DNA of 64,000 nucleotides, from positions 79,957 to 143,956 of the forward strand of contig WFMF01000446.1 in assembly GCA_011033025.1 (NCBI GenBank). The letters run 5' to 3'. The position numbers and the translations under genes are program-made. Below are positions 26,731-39,300 of the stretch, in pieces (the first letter of the stretch is position 1; each line of letters opens with the position of its first letter). The notes below the pieces were generated by a model that was given only the letters and a program-made list of their open reading frames with translations, had not been told where the DNA came from and made no database searches. This stretch comes from Beroe forskalii. Its lineage: Eukaryota > Ctenophora > Nuda > Beroida > Beroidae.

Positions 26731-27501
26731 TTACTTCATAGCTTGTACTCATCAGATTGTTTGATTGTTATAACAATAACACCTTTACAATTTAACACCT
26801 GCACCATGGTACAATGATGTAATTGACTCCGTGGTCATTGGGTAGTTCCTATTATCTTCCAGTATTCCCACGTTTGTTTTTGTTTTGTGATGCAACATAA
26901 CAACAAAACAGCACTTTCTCACTTTGCACTGGAGTAGTATAGGAATGAATGTACAAATAATGTGCGCTGTGGTTTAGTGCGTGTAATGAAGGTTTCTTTG
27001 CAGCAATTGGTATTGTCCTCATTGAACTATCAGTAATAAAGGGTACCTTTATTTGTTTCTTAAATTGAAACTTAGATTTAACACGTTTTTATTTATGTAT
27101 GACTATTTTCATTTGTAATATACGTATATTATATTTTTCTTTCGTGATTCTATTTAAATTTTAAACTTTAAAATTTCTGACTGGGAAATTTGCCATTTGC
27201 TCAATGCATAAAAATCCACGAAGTTATTTTAGTATTTATATATTATGATCATAAACGTGATGAATTTCAAGCATTCCTAACTGGCTTTATACTTCCATAT
27301 TTTGCCTTGATACAACACTGTTAAAATTAGCATATATATGCTTCATAATATGAGTTTAACTCATGCTCATCTCCTGTTTAATGTTATTCACTGGACCGCA
27401 TTGCTTGTTGAGTTGTTCGAGTCAGTAACTAGGTTCGAGAAGATCAGCCCCTGTGGGTAACATAGGCAGTTTTAGGAGATTCACTGGAAGTTTTAGGAGA
27501 T

Positions 27502-27574
27502 ATGCCTGCCCCTTCGGAGTCGGAGAAGGGATCCAAAGCCTACATCACAGACCTCTGCAATGCCATCTGCGAGA
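27502..27574 (+). CDS. VIL1: Candidate villin first exon C
   Basis: ATG opens 24 codons (start MPAPSESEKGSK, end DLCNAICE), GC-richer than its flanks. It ends with one base at a strong donor (GAGA|GTAAGT). Phase 1 matches 36195 and would give Ser at the junction. The Ser/Glu/Lys-rich start and the Cys pair have no known motif. Of the candidate first exons this has the most coding-like composition. A duplicated 'ttttaggaga' precedes the ATG. Confidence 0.5.
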
Positions 27575-28055
27575 GTAAGTAAATCAGTTAAATTCATGTC
27601 TTGTTATAGCCTTCTTTGTACAGCTGAGACTCTGGCTGGTGATGCCAAACATCTAGCAACCTCATTGAGCTTGTGTCTGTTACGCCTGTCATTGTCGACC
27701 TATTTTTTCATTTTTTGGGGTGGGATCTGGAATTTCACCAGAGTTAACTCGGTTCATGATAACCAATATTTCGAAATGTATCATGTTTGTTTGTACTCAT
27801 TTATTGTGCAAAATCTTTTATGCCCACCGACCACCGTGTACAAAATAAATAAAGAAGTAAAAACTTGAAAACTGTTTTGTGAAAAGTATACTCATCGCTG
27901 AAGACTGATACAATACGCTGGTAATGAGTCCTATCTATCTTCTGTCACAACCCTGCTGTCAAGAAATGGGAAGAACTGAGGAACTTGTCCTTCAGATAAC
28001 CAGCCAAATGTGTTCCTGTCAGTTTCACGCAAACCCCCAATGTACTGTGGTAATA

Positions 28056-28124
28056 TTGTGTCGTCTGTAGACGACACAAAAAATAAATGATTACACACGA
28101 CAAATGTGTCCTGTGTAATCATTT
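28056..28124. repeat. Two consecutive perfect hairpins
   Basis: 28056-28079 is a palindrome with 11-bp arms (ttgtgtcgtct / agacgacacaa). 28085-28124 has 13-bp arms (aaatgattacaca / tgtgtaatcattt) with an inner gaca/tgtc stem. The two share GACACA/TGTGTC words. This may be a tiny MITE or a mobile-element terminus. I see no function. Confidence 0.7.
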
Positions 28125-28129
28125 ACTTT

Positions 28130-31100
28130 TTGCAGGGATGCTATTATCTTATTATCGGATCACAAAGTGATCGGTTATTGGTTAAGGGGAGGATAATTAG
28201 TAATTACACCCTCTACCCAATTATACCGCTTCATTGATAGTGGTGTGAGTTTATATTACCAACCTATGAACTTTATCATGATGGTTCCGGCATTTTCATA
28301 TGATTTCTCATTTGATATCTCTATCTGCTATTTGAATATTTGGTATCCTTCAAGTACTCCTGGACTCTGGCAGCATTGGTAGTACCTCAGAGTTTTAGGT
28401 TAGGATAAAACACGCCCACTATTTATGATAAGGGTGAAGGAAACTGGAAAGGACAAGACCACAATAACCACTAGAAGACGTTGACTGAGTATTTGTCATT
28501 AGCTCCACTAGGCACGTGTTAGTTATTTACTACCCGCTGTCAAATTGTCATTGATAATGAGTAACATTTACCATATCTAAGATTTACCATCCTTCCCACA
28601 ATCCCACACTTTGGGTCCTGTCTTCGTGTCAATGTGTGTTAATTCTCTTCCGATGTGTGCCCTAAACTCCTTTCTCCTTGTTATCTGCTGAATTTGACAT
28701 GTCTTGTAAAAAACAGCGCGTCTTATCTCACAATCCGTACTACCCGGTCACGCACTCCTATAATTTCATAGTATCGGATGTACCGTCCATGTTTCGCTAA
28801 AGTCTAAATGTGTCTTTTTTATTTGTCGTTTAGTCTTTTATTAATTTCGAGTTCTGAATTCTCTTCTACTTCTCTGCTCGTATTTAGGTTGTTCCCTTCT
28901 GCACGTGGTTTGCTTTCTTCAAGTCCGCATCTTTTACTCATAGTTTGTATCCAGTGGTCTCGGAGTGTACCTACCTAAGTACCTACATATCAGCATATGT
29001 TATTGAGTTTGAGAGTAGGTAATTTCCTGAATACATGACAATATCGCTCAGAAATATGCAGTTCATATGCCGCTAATAAACCATGATGCGGCTGCAGGCA
29101 GGATACAGCAGACTTCCCCTGGTAATGGAGTATAATGAGCCTGGTGGCCACTTCATGCTGGGCAAGTCCCCGGACGACTCCTTAAACTCTTATAGGTTAG
29201 AGGTATACAACTAGGTGAATGGGGCTGCACTGATTACAGTGGTTATCTGTGGCATTTACCTCATAAAAGCTGGGAAAGTACCTAGACCGTGGCCGTCTCT
29301 AGGCCGTGTATATTGCCCGGTTTAGCTATTTAGAGGCACCTCCTGTAGGTATTCCGGGCAATCATGCATGGTGGCCCATGACCCGTTATATCCAACTCTG
29401 TACTGTTAATTCTAGACATGGATTTTGGGGGCTATTGCTCGAGCTATTGCTCGAGCAAGCCTGTTTGGAATGGGTTTTTCCGCTTGCCCGAGCTATTGCT
29501 CGAGAAATTGCTCAGGCATTGGTCGAGTTATGATCATGGAGGTTTGTGCGGTCATGGACATGTTGAATTGTTGAATACTTGAATACCATCTTTTTGTATC
29601 TGAGTTCTTACAACCTAAGTACTACTTCACCCACTGAAATTTCAATAGAATCAAACAATGAAATCTTGCAATTGTAATTGTATCACTGTTAATTTGTTTG
29701 ATAATCAACAGTATTGTCTATATTGTGCCGTCAAATTATCATCATAGTTTGGACGCACCTCTATTGACAGCTGTACATTGTACATTGTATACACCACTAT
29801 CAGTAGTATCCTGGTACTGACTACCAACTACCATGTGTTCTGTGGTGTATGTTCCGCGGTAGGTTCAACTGATTGTTTGTTTGATAAAGGAGTAGTGGTA
29901 CCTCTGCGCGCGCGGTCTGCATAGCTGATTCTATCTAAATTCTAGGTACCTACCTACTACTACTTTACCACTCGACGCTAGGAACGGGACTTCTGAAGAA
30001 AGCCCGACGGTACTACCTAGTACCTAGTGCCGTAGAGTTTGGTGGTGCTAGACCCTGGCTGTAACGTCACTTCCATACGACTCTCCACCAAGTTCCAGAT
30101 TATTGCTATAATTATTATTAGCTAGGACTTTAAACAGTAGTGCGACATCATGTTAGATGGATATTACTGGTTAGACTTCGTGTTTCTAGATCCTTTACAG
30201 CTAGACTTTGTGGAGCTTCCGCTACTCCAGATCTGGGAATTATAATCAATTATTATACGCTATTTACCAAAACATCCTGTTCATTCTCTGTGTATAGTAC
30301 TACGATTAAAAGTCTAAATGGTAACATTAACGAATAGTGCGGTAGATTAGGATTAAAAGAGTGGAGGGAGGAGTGTTCTAAGTCAAAGTCAGAGTACTCG
30401 CATCTGGCTCCACCTTGCGCTGAAAGAGCTCCGAGTATTTCAGCTCTTCTATTGTACTCGGTTATAGTTGCTGGTGCAGCTCCACTAAATCTAGTGTTCT
30501 GCCAAAGCTTTTGTTGGAGAATGCGAGGTTTTGTTTTGTGTTTTTTAATCATCAGTGGAGCTAACAAAATATTGAGGGTACGAAGGCTTTGTATTGAGAT
30601 AAAAATTCATACTAAATATTTAGCCTCATTTGTAATTTTGAGCGCCATTTTACACCCCCAAAAGCCCAAAACCCTTCACGGGCTTTGCCACGGACCACTG
30701 GGCGACACTTCATACTTTGCAAGTTATTGTTGGTAAACAAACGTCAAACTGTCAATAGTTCAACGACTCATATACAATCGTAATATATGATCAATTATGT
30801 AAACCATTCAAGAGTACCTACTTAGAACAGTGGTTGCACCAGATAGGCGCCTGCCTAGACATATCGCAAGGGTAATGCCCGTACTGCGGGGTTTCAATCA
30901 CGAGTTACATGGGCCACACTAGGGTAACCATAAGTTGGAGTGAGGTCATCATCAGGGTTTATAATGACAAGTTGATGACGTTTCACGGTTTATTGTTCGA
31001 GCCCAACGTAGTGAGTTTGTGGTGTTCGCTGGCTCGCTGATCTCAAAGGGCATTATACCAGCTGGTATCCAGTTATCCCTGTGGTCGTTGATGTACTTTT

Positions 31101-31779
31101 TTCCCCTTGTTTGCAGTAATCTGTTTTAAATAAATGATTAGATTTGATCTGTTTATCTACTATGGTTGCAACATTTGAAAATTGAAATTAATTAAACAAA
31201 AAAAGGAACATCGATCGACTTAAAATTCGCTGGATTCGATTTGTTAGAATAGAAATTAAGTTGATCGTGATATTAACAAAAAACCTAAAAACAGGCCAAA
31301 TGATGGAACCTTGCGATGAAAAGACTAATTTAGAGGTCGTCTTTGGTGCGTTGTGGCTAAACAAAAGAACTTCCATTTACTCATTCCATTTTAATGTTTT
31401 CACTTGTTTATAAATGGATGATAATTTCTTAGGTACAACTAATTAAAAAGTGTGCTATAATATGCGCCTTATGATTGGATTATGGATAATGAATTGTTCA
31501 TTGTAAGTACATCTGGAAACAAAGGTAACCAATAATTAGCACACGGTGAAGTTATGGAGGTACTGCAGATGGGGCAGCCTCCTTTTGTGTTCGGAAATTT
31601 GTGAGAACGAGTGTATGTGACTGTCAGTGTAATTCTTTGTAAAACACATCATATTTTGTGTGTAATAATTGCGGCAACCATTCTTTCATTTTGTAGAAAG
31701 AGAGAACGAATTGTACTTTCTTTTTTGTTTTCTATTTGAGTGTTTGTTTGGGTTGTGGCTATCGCCAATTTGATACACC
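28130..31779. other. Presumed villin intron 1, no exon supported
   Basis: Mostly AT-rich. A GC-richer ATG segment at 29083-29195 ends at a usable donor but in phase 2, so it does not fit the common acceptor. 29428-29530 holds several copies of 'gagctattgctc' in both orientations. Confidence 0.4.
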
Positions 31780-31813
31780 ATGATTGGGATGAAGGATGTT
31801 GAAGAAAATATAG
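31780..31813 (+). CDS. VIL1: Candidate villin first exon D
   Basis: ATG in context caccATGa opens 11 codons (MIGMKDVEENI) plus one base and a textbook donor (ATAG|GTGAGT). Phase 1 again fits the acceptor at 36195. I found it while searching for further short first exons, so the phase match is weaker evidence than for A-C. Confidence 0.35.
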
Positions 31814-32932
31814 GTGAGTTGCTTTAGAAACATAAATCGAATCTAATTTGCAAATTTCGTCTCCCAAAAAGCAATAAGAACAACTATGAATACATGAACT
31901 ACACCTCGTTTTGCGAGCCAATTTATTATTCTGCTTAGTTAGATACTCGTTGGAACCTTATTAGCTTATTAACAGGGGAGGGGGAGCCGATTGCAATTTT
32001 CGAAGAAAAATTCACAGCCAGTTAAAAACCAACACTTGAAAACGTTCAAAGTTTCAAATCCAACCCGGCAAATTCTGTCATCTGGTAAGCCTGACCCACC
32101 GGTTCATTCGGCAGTGCCCTGTATGCATAGAATTTTATAATCCCCACCCCAGTACCCAGCTACTTCGACCTCCCCGGTAAAGGTAATTGACCGCGGACCA
32201 AAATAAATACAATCTTAAAATAGACCTGTGACAATCTGTAACAGGCATGTTGTGAAAAAGTTTTGGTAATTGAAAGACAACAAAAAGATAGCAGTACTTT
32301 TAAAAGTACTGAATTACTCGATCATGATAGCATAATCTAATTCAGCTGTAAGCTGGTACAATTTTACGCGTATTTGCACTCATATTCACCCGAATTGTAA
32401 ATTTGAAATCCCCCATAATTCCAAACAAAAAGCACCAACCTAAAAATATCATTTTTAATCGATTTAAATGTTTTGATCTAATAAACTAATTCCTAGTTTA
32501 TCACTTTGTGCCAACAAGAGTTTGCATCGTTGCTTTCAATTAGTCAATGATCAGGATAAACACTTGCCTAAATGGGTATCTAAATGAATTAACGTTAAAA
32601 CTTAACCTCTGACCTCTCATTGTATAATAACAAAAACAATCGAATTATCTCTCTCCTATAGGAGGTGGTGCCGGCAAGGGATCAAAATATTTTTAATATT
32701 TGTATGTGTCGGATTATTCTCAAAACAGACCGTCCAACACTCATAATATGTTCCCACATATTCAGATGGCACCTCCTAGACTGCCAAGTTAGATCGTCCC
32801 TCATCTAGCCCTGGCAAAGATATGTATTTTGTTTTTATTGTTCTTTCCTTGATTTCATTATATCTTTGTGTGTGTGATGCTTGAGTGCGTGAGGAAGTAG
32901 AGGATCAGTATGGCCGGCGTCTGGAAAACCGG

Positions 32933-33045
32933 TCACGTGGTTTGTTGATATGGTCACGTGATCCGTTGTCAGGGTCACGTGTTCCGTTGCTATGGTCCCT
33001 GACCCCTGTGATTGGTTGCACCTTCTACGTTGCTTTGGTCACGTG
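32933..33045. promoter_or_regulatory. Array of four TCACGTG sites
   Basis: CACGTG occurs at 32934, 32955, 32976 and 33040, each within 'ggtcacgtg'. The first three are spaced exactly 21 bp, two helical turns apart. TCACGTGA-type sites are bound by MITF/TFE and USF bHLH-zip proteins. The array lies 1.1 kb after first exon D and 1.6 kb before E, in presumed villin intron 1. It may be an enhancer or alternative promoter, or simply a 21-22-bp minisatellite that contains an E-box. Confidence 0.4.
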
Positions 33046-34661
33046 TTGCAAGCGATACTCTCTCGGGTAACGGGGTGGAGAAATATCAGTCTGATACTGC
33101 CCTGTTTGTGTTTGATGATATCCACTGCTCATCGCTGTGTTTTTGTTTTTTTCGTATTGGAACACCTTTTGGTATATGTAGCTCCATTAATTAATTTAGT
33201 AATTACTCGATCCAATTGTAAGCGCAATGCTCACATCTAATAGGAGTTAGCATTAGCAAAGTGTTTCTGATTATCTGATTCATAATAAACAGTCGTTACT
33301 TCGTTAGCAACTGATACGTTTACTGAGTGAAAGTAAATATTATCTAAGTATTTGCTTAACGTGCTTCCTAACACGACTTCTCACGACTGCGAGGCTCCAG
33401 GTTCATTGTGGTCGGTATAGTCGATTGTTAAACCGTTCTTGGCGTTCTGCCAGTGGAATAGGAGTTACTTCGTCATCAACTCATACTTATAAAGCCAGAA
33501 AATGACGTCACTCTCAATGGTGTATAAATTTCTCTTGTGATCTGGAAAATCTCATTGGTTAAGCAAACATGCGGTGTATGCTAACATCGGCCACTAGATA
33601 AGCAAACATCGGTCAGAGAGCTGCTGACTTGAGAAGCAAGTTGCTGGGATACTGTTACGAGTTCATTGTGAGATTCTATTCAACCCCCGCCTGTAGCTGT
33701 TACACAGCACGCGGTCACACTATCGTGTGGTTCACTGAGATCGCAAGGTTTTAACCGCAGTCTCACAGCTCTGGAAATTATTACTGCTCCTCAAAATTCT
33801 TAAAATAGTTTTGTTTATTCCAATATTTCAAGGCTGAATATATATGCAAATTCCACATGATAATAATCAAATATAAATATTTCATTGCCAATGAATGACC
33901 TGCACCGTTCAATGCCGTCAAAACACTCGTCTCCTTACACGATAGAGATTCATCGTCACTTTGTTGTAGTAGGTATTATGGCCTGGTGTGTGGCCCTTGG
34001 GTATCCTAGCCTTGCATGGCCCAAAGGGTATCGTGGTTATATGGTCCAGTGGATATTCTAGCCCAATCAGTATTCTGACCAAGTGGTTATTTCTTTTTGC
34101 TGCGCAGTGAACATTGAATAGCCAGAACAACAATAGGACATTGAATGAAATTTTATTCCGAAGTTGGTTGCTTCTTCGCTCTTGATCTCACTATGAATTC
34201 CATGTGGTTGATATAACTCACTGTACCTTGGGAGAACAACAAGCTCTTAAAATTAATTGAACTATTGGAGTTGTATCAACAAAATGATATTGTTTCACTG
34301 TGTTAGCAGTTTCAAATTATAATTCCACATGTCCGAGCAGTATTATTAGCAAATAGCATTGCAAATTGTAAGCCATAGAATATATTATGAGGTCCGATCC
34401 TCAATATCATCTGAAACTAGAGGGTTCTGTTCAGGCTTAGCCTCTTGATGCTATCATCTATACCGTCTATAATACTAGGAAGTCCTTTTGTTGACCCTCT
34501 GGTAACAGCAGGTGCTATCCAGATATCGAATTTCTATAGAATAATAGAATTGCAGTGAATCACGTACTTCAGCATTCTAGGAAAGAAAATCACAACTTCC
34601 TTCCGCGATTTATGATTCCTACTCCAAGCCAATGCTACATTTTATTGTTTACTCCGAAATC

Positions 34662-34683
34662 ATGAGCGTCAAACAATATGGAG
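34662..34683 (+). CDS. VIL1: Candidate villin first exon E
   Basis: ATG opens seven codons (MSVKQYG) plus one base before donor GGAG|GTAAAT. Phase 1 fits 36195 and gives Gly. It is very short with a weaker donor and was found in a directed search. It is listed because it resembles exon B in length and design. Confidence 0.25.
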
Positions 34684-36194
34684 GTAAATAGTCAATTGAT
34701 TAATTCACAATTAATATCCGCAATCTGCAACCATCTCCTTCAACCTGGTGCCGCAATTAACTTATCGTTCTGTAATACAATCATCAGCTTTACATAATTA
34801 ATTTTCACTGAAAATGTTGGAAAACCTGTCATTGCACTGATATGATGCTTCCTTACGCTTCTGAGTGAATTTACTGAATACTGGGTGTTTACTGTTAACA
34901 CTTCTTCCATTGGAGAAGGGAGGGCTTGGCCCATTCAAATGTAGGAATTTGCCGCACCTCGTGGTATCTCAGTCATCTTAACATTTATTTTGTGAGTGTC
35001 GAATCGTTCTGCCCTCTCACCCCTCCTTCTCCTCCTCCTCCCCCTCCTCCTCCTCCTCTCAGGAGTTGAATGTGTGGCTTCCCTTCTCCCCCGTCAGCTC
35101 GGTGCGGTACTGCGTGATTGTTTGCGTTGTGTGCGTGTGTGGGGGCTGTGCCAGCAGCTCCCTCCTCACAACACATTAATCTGTACTGACCACAGCCTTG
35201 CGGTGTGAGAATCTCTTGACGATACGAGCTGGCGCGTCTAATGATAGTGTGATAGATATGCGCCATAAAATATTCGGAATTTATCTGTATCATAATTTTA
35301 TGTTTATCAGCTGTAGTTGTTCTTGATGTTTTGTTGAACTGTTATTTGGTGATGTCACAATAAAAATGGTCGATGGCGACACAAAATGGTCATAGACCAT
35401 TTGTCAAGTAGTCACGCTTGACACTATTCTGCAATTAATGTTTCTTTATTTTATCGCTTTTGTGATTCTTTGTCGAGAGTTTGCTCAGCTTTCATTACGT
35501 TTTTCGGTCTTCCCTAACTTAATCTTCATACGACATTGCTTAGTTTGGGCGGCAAGATGGTTCAGATGGTTGACTACTGCACGGTTTTTAGGAATGAGAA
35601 TGAAGGTTTACTGAAATTACTTAACTATCCCCTTTAACTTTGACTAATCAACAGTCTTTCTTTGTTACGGAGAGGGAATTCAGGCCTTAAAATTCACAAG
35701 GCATATTCTTGGGAAATTGTTCCATGGTTCACCCAGAAAGCGCGTGGTGAGGTTGAAGAGTAAACGAGTCTAAGTCCTAAGAATTAGCTTGAAATTTTGA
35801 GGCCTGAGTCACCCTCTCTGGAGCATGAAAATTTTATTCTTTTGAATTTCATGGTATCGAAAAATAATTTTTAATTTTTTCTATGTCTGTAAGAATCTCA
35901 ATTGTGGTTTCAATTTTTTACAATAGTTAAATCGATTTTCGCCAAGAAAACAATTCGTCACAACATTATGAGTTCGTAAAAAACACAAATTCATCACATT
36001 TTCTCATAGAACTATTTTCCACATTTATCCAGTATACTGGTTCTGTCAGTGCCATCATCAATCTTATCACTATTCCCCTCAGGGACTGCTACGTACCTAA
36101 GTCCTTACTGATACTACAGTGTTTCAGAAACATACAGCTAGACACACCCCAATCCCCCTCAGGCACTGTTATCTCACACTCTAAACTCCCTCAG

Positions 36195-36310
36195 GCACTG
36201 CGAAGCAGCAGGCTCACGCAGAGAATGGGGTGTCTACGTTCAGCTCGATATGTGATCCAGCCTTCCAAGGAGTGGGTCAACGAGCCGGCCTTGAGATCTG
36301 GAGAATAGAG
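36195..36310 (+). CDS. VIL1: Villin exon 2: leader and first strand of G1
   Basis: Acceptor CCCTCAG; enters in phase 1 (two bases GC), leaves in phase 0 (GAG|GTCAGT). It encodes a variable leader, then [20 protein letters not shown], the conserved opening of gelsolin G1. The word 'ccctcagg(c/g)actg' occurs three times just upstream (36079, 36156 and the true acceptor), so decoy acceptors lie within about 115 bp. Confidence 0.9.
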
Positions 36311-39300
36311 GTCAGTTGACAATCCGATTGGGTATTTTTCAGGAAATACCTTATTACAGGAAATTAAGTTTACATATAATTAAGCCCTAAGGTCTCAAAA
36401 AGGGCTTAATTTCATGCACCTTAATGACATGTATTCTAAATTTCATGAGGACTAATTTTTCAAGCAAATTTGAACATAATAAGTTCGAAAACATTGTTTT
36501 TTTCAATTATTTATTATTCAGTATTGATTAAGCTTTGAATTGATGCCGGATGGAAAGCCACTGGTATTGCCAAGACTATCAATAATGCAATAGACACATC
36601 TTGGAGCTCACTTCTTGACACTCCATCATACTTTCAAACCTTCATACCTGAATTTACATAGCGTCCAATGTTTTCAGGAATCAAGGCCATTATGATAATC
36701 AGCTATTATGTGGTGTTTTGTGGAAACATATTCGATCATTAATTTGATGTAACTGATAAGATTCTCATGATGCTGTGATAATCTATTCTTTAGGTTATTT
36801 TGTCATTGTAATCATCGTCTCTGAAAATTCCCCAATTGTAATTAATTGTGTTAAGTGGTAATCGGAGAGTAATTTAAACTATCAAAGTGTCAAATAAAGC
36901 CAGAAATTCCTAATTCGTAACATGTAAAGTCTTAATTATTTGCATACAAGCTTACAAGGCTGAAATTTCTATCTCATGAAATTTATATCTCCACAATGAT
37001 AATTTGGCTGCATGTATTTAAGAATGCATCAAATTAGGCCTACATGTAATTAAGCCCTAGGGCCTCAAAAAGGGCTTAATTTCATGTAGCTTAATGACAT
37101 GTAGGCTCATTTTTCTGTAGGCGATATTTCCTGTAATAAGGTAATTTCTTGGATGAAAGGCCTTTATCCGAGAAGAAACGAATTGTTCCCTTCCCCGAGC
37201 CTTGTTACAAGTGTTATATTTTTCTGAAAATTCCCTGTTCTTGAAAAGTATGGAAGATGAAGTCATTCCGCCTTTCGGGAGGGTTAAACGAATTTGATAA
37301 CACGTTTGATAACGAGTAATTTACTGCACCTGTCGTTTCCTCTCACAGTCAGTGTCTTGATCAAATACCAATCCTTTGAGATCCCCCTCCACACAATTCT
37401 TACTTCGTTACCTGTTGATTCAGCCTATAAATAGCATGATATCTGGTACACATTGAATGACAGTTTTAAGGCCCAATGTTGGCTCCTAGTGCAGATGTCC
37501 TCGTGCTTTGACTCTTTGTTCGACCCAAAACCAGGAACAGACATCTCGTTCATTCCTCATATTCGTGTCAGGGTGATACAGGTCATTGGATCATTACCAC
37601 TAATGTCATTTCAAGCCCATGCAGTGCCTTACACAATCAGATGATAATTGTGGCCACACCGAATTATTTTATGAATTTTCAGAAGAGTTATAATTTAAGA
37701 AATAACGAATAATAATTGCGCATAAGAAGAATTTGTTTTGAAAGCTGCCTCCTATAGAAATCATAATATTTAATATACTTTTAGTTCGGAATTGATTTTC
37801 CAGAAAAATTTGCCAAAAAGCGAGATGGACGGAATGGACACCTAGCTTGTTCAGATCATATTGGCTTACATAATATTTGAATAAACTGGAGTTAAACCTA
37901 ACATGAAATATTGGTTTTAATGCCAAAAACTAAATGACAAGCGCCTCTTTTCTGACATTGATGAAACGAAGGAAACGAAAATGCAATATCGATAAAGTCA
38001 AATCGCAAATGGTTGAAGGAAAAGTCGGAGGTAATTGAATTGCATCCAATAGTGCTAATCGGTCACGTACCTCCGTCATACGTGACCTTTGTTTGGAGCA
38101 AGAGAAATGTTCATTTCACTGATATCAGAAAGACTTGCTTCCCAATGATTTTCGTTGCTATTTGTCCAAATAAGTTCGCTCGATTCTGAATTTTTGTAAT
38201 AATGGAATTATCTGACTTTCTCATTGGTGTTGATGAAAGGCACTTGCCTCATCGGGTCTGTATCGGTTTATACCCTCGCCCCTGGGCTGCAGGTCTAAAC
38301 TGGATACATCCCTCGGGCTGTGCCTTCGGGAAGTATAGCTCTATAGGCGCGTGTCTATATATTTCATTATCATAGACAGTTGACACTTTATCGTTGAATA
38401 AGGAGGGCGAATTGTGATAATAATCATTCTCTAATACATAGTTAATTCTAAATATGTTTCCTTCCTATTACTATTTACTAACCATTGTCAACCTATACAG
38501 AAGTTGAAAGTGGTCCCTGTCCCCACAGAGACGTATGGCAAGTTCTACAGTGGTGACAGCTACATCGTTTTATCGGTAATATTAAATGCAGGATTAATAA
38601 TCTCTCACAATTATTGGCGATTTTAGAATTTTAAAGATAATCCTGGATTATCGTTAGAACTTAAAATCACCCTTAAGTGGAAATGTAATTTCTCAACCTA
38701 TAATGATAAAAATCCTCCAGTATTTCTCTAACTAAGCCGGAATATAGTCTATAGTTGAAAATACAGTAGCCTGTATTTCAGCCTCTCGTATTCAGCCACT
38801 GTTACTGGGCTCAGTGCTCATGGCTGGAGTTGCTTTGTATTTGAGCTACCACATCCTTTACAGCTCACTGAATACCATATTCATGATTCTATACGTAAAC
38901 AGAATGAATAGTGAATAGCGTCCTCTCTAAGCAGAGAAAGAACTTTCTAATATTATATACTGAAGTTCGTTAGTGAGCAAGGCATTTTGAATGAAAAGGA
39001 CGTGTTTTTCAGACAGAGATTTCGAAGAGTAACAGCAAAGAATGGCACATTCACTTTTGGCTCGGCAACGAAACTTCGACAGTGAGTATTCATCATGGAA
39101 AATGTCCCCAGTATATTTTATAGTTCTTTATTCAAGATTTAGTATAATGCCCATATTGTGGAACAGAAACTATTCAAACCATCGGTTATATTTTTATGTC
39201 ATAAGCTAAAAAGCTAAAAGAAATGTCTACAATCTAGCGTGATGAGCAGTACTGAGCAGCTGTTCTGAGCAGCTGTAATGAGCAGTGATGAGCAGCGATG

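Noticed and set aside
25528-26752. Several 100-146-codon repeat 'proteins' in the 21-bp array
   Set aside because: Open in many frames on both strands at once; a minisatellite artefact.
29083-29195. Sixth villin first exon (38-codon ATG segment with donor ATAG|GTTAGA)
   Set aside because: It ends in phase 2, which does not fit the acceptor at 36195. No intermediate exon to correct this was found, although its composition is coding-like.
34996-35208. Secreted peptide with a poly-Leu signal sequence
   Set aside because: The frame starts at GTG without ATG, and the Leu run is translated from a CTC/CTT microsatellite.
35557-35605. Another phase-1 first exon for villin (16 codons)
   Set aside because: The phase fits, but the donor GTTTAC is poor and composition is not coding-like.
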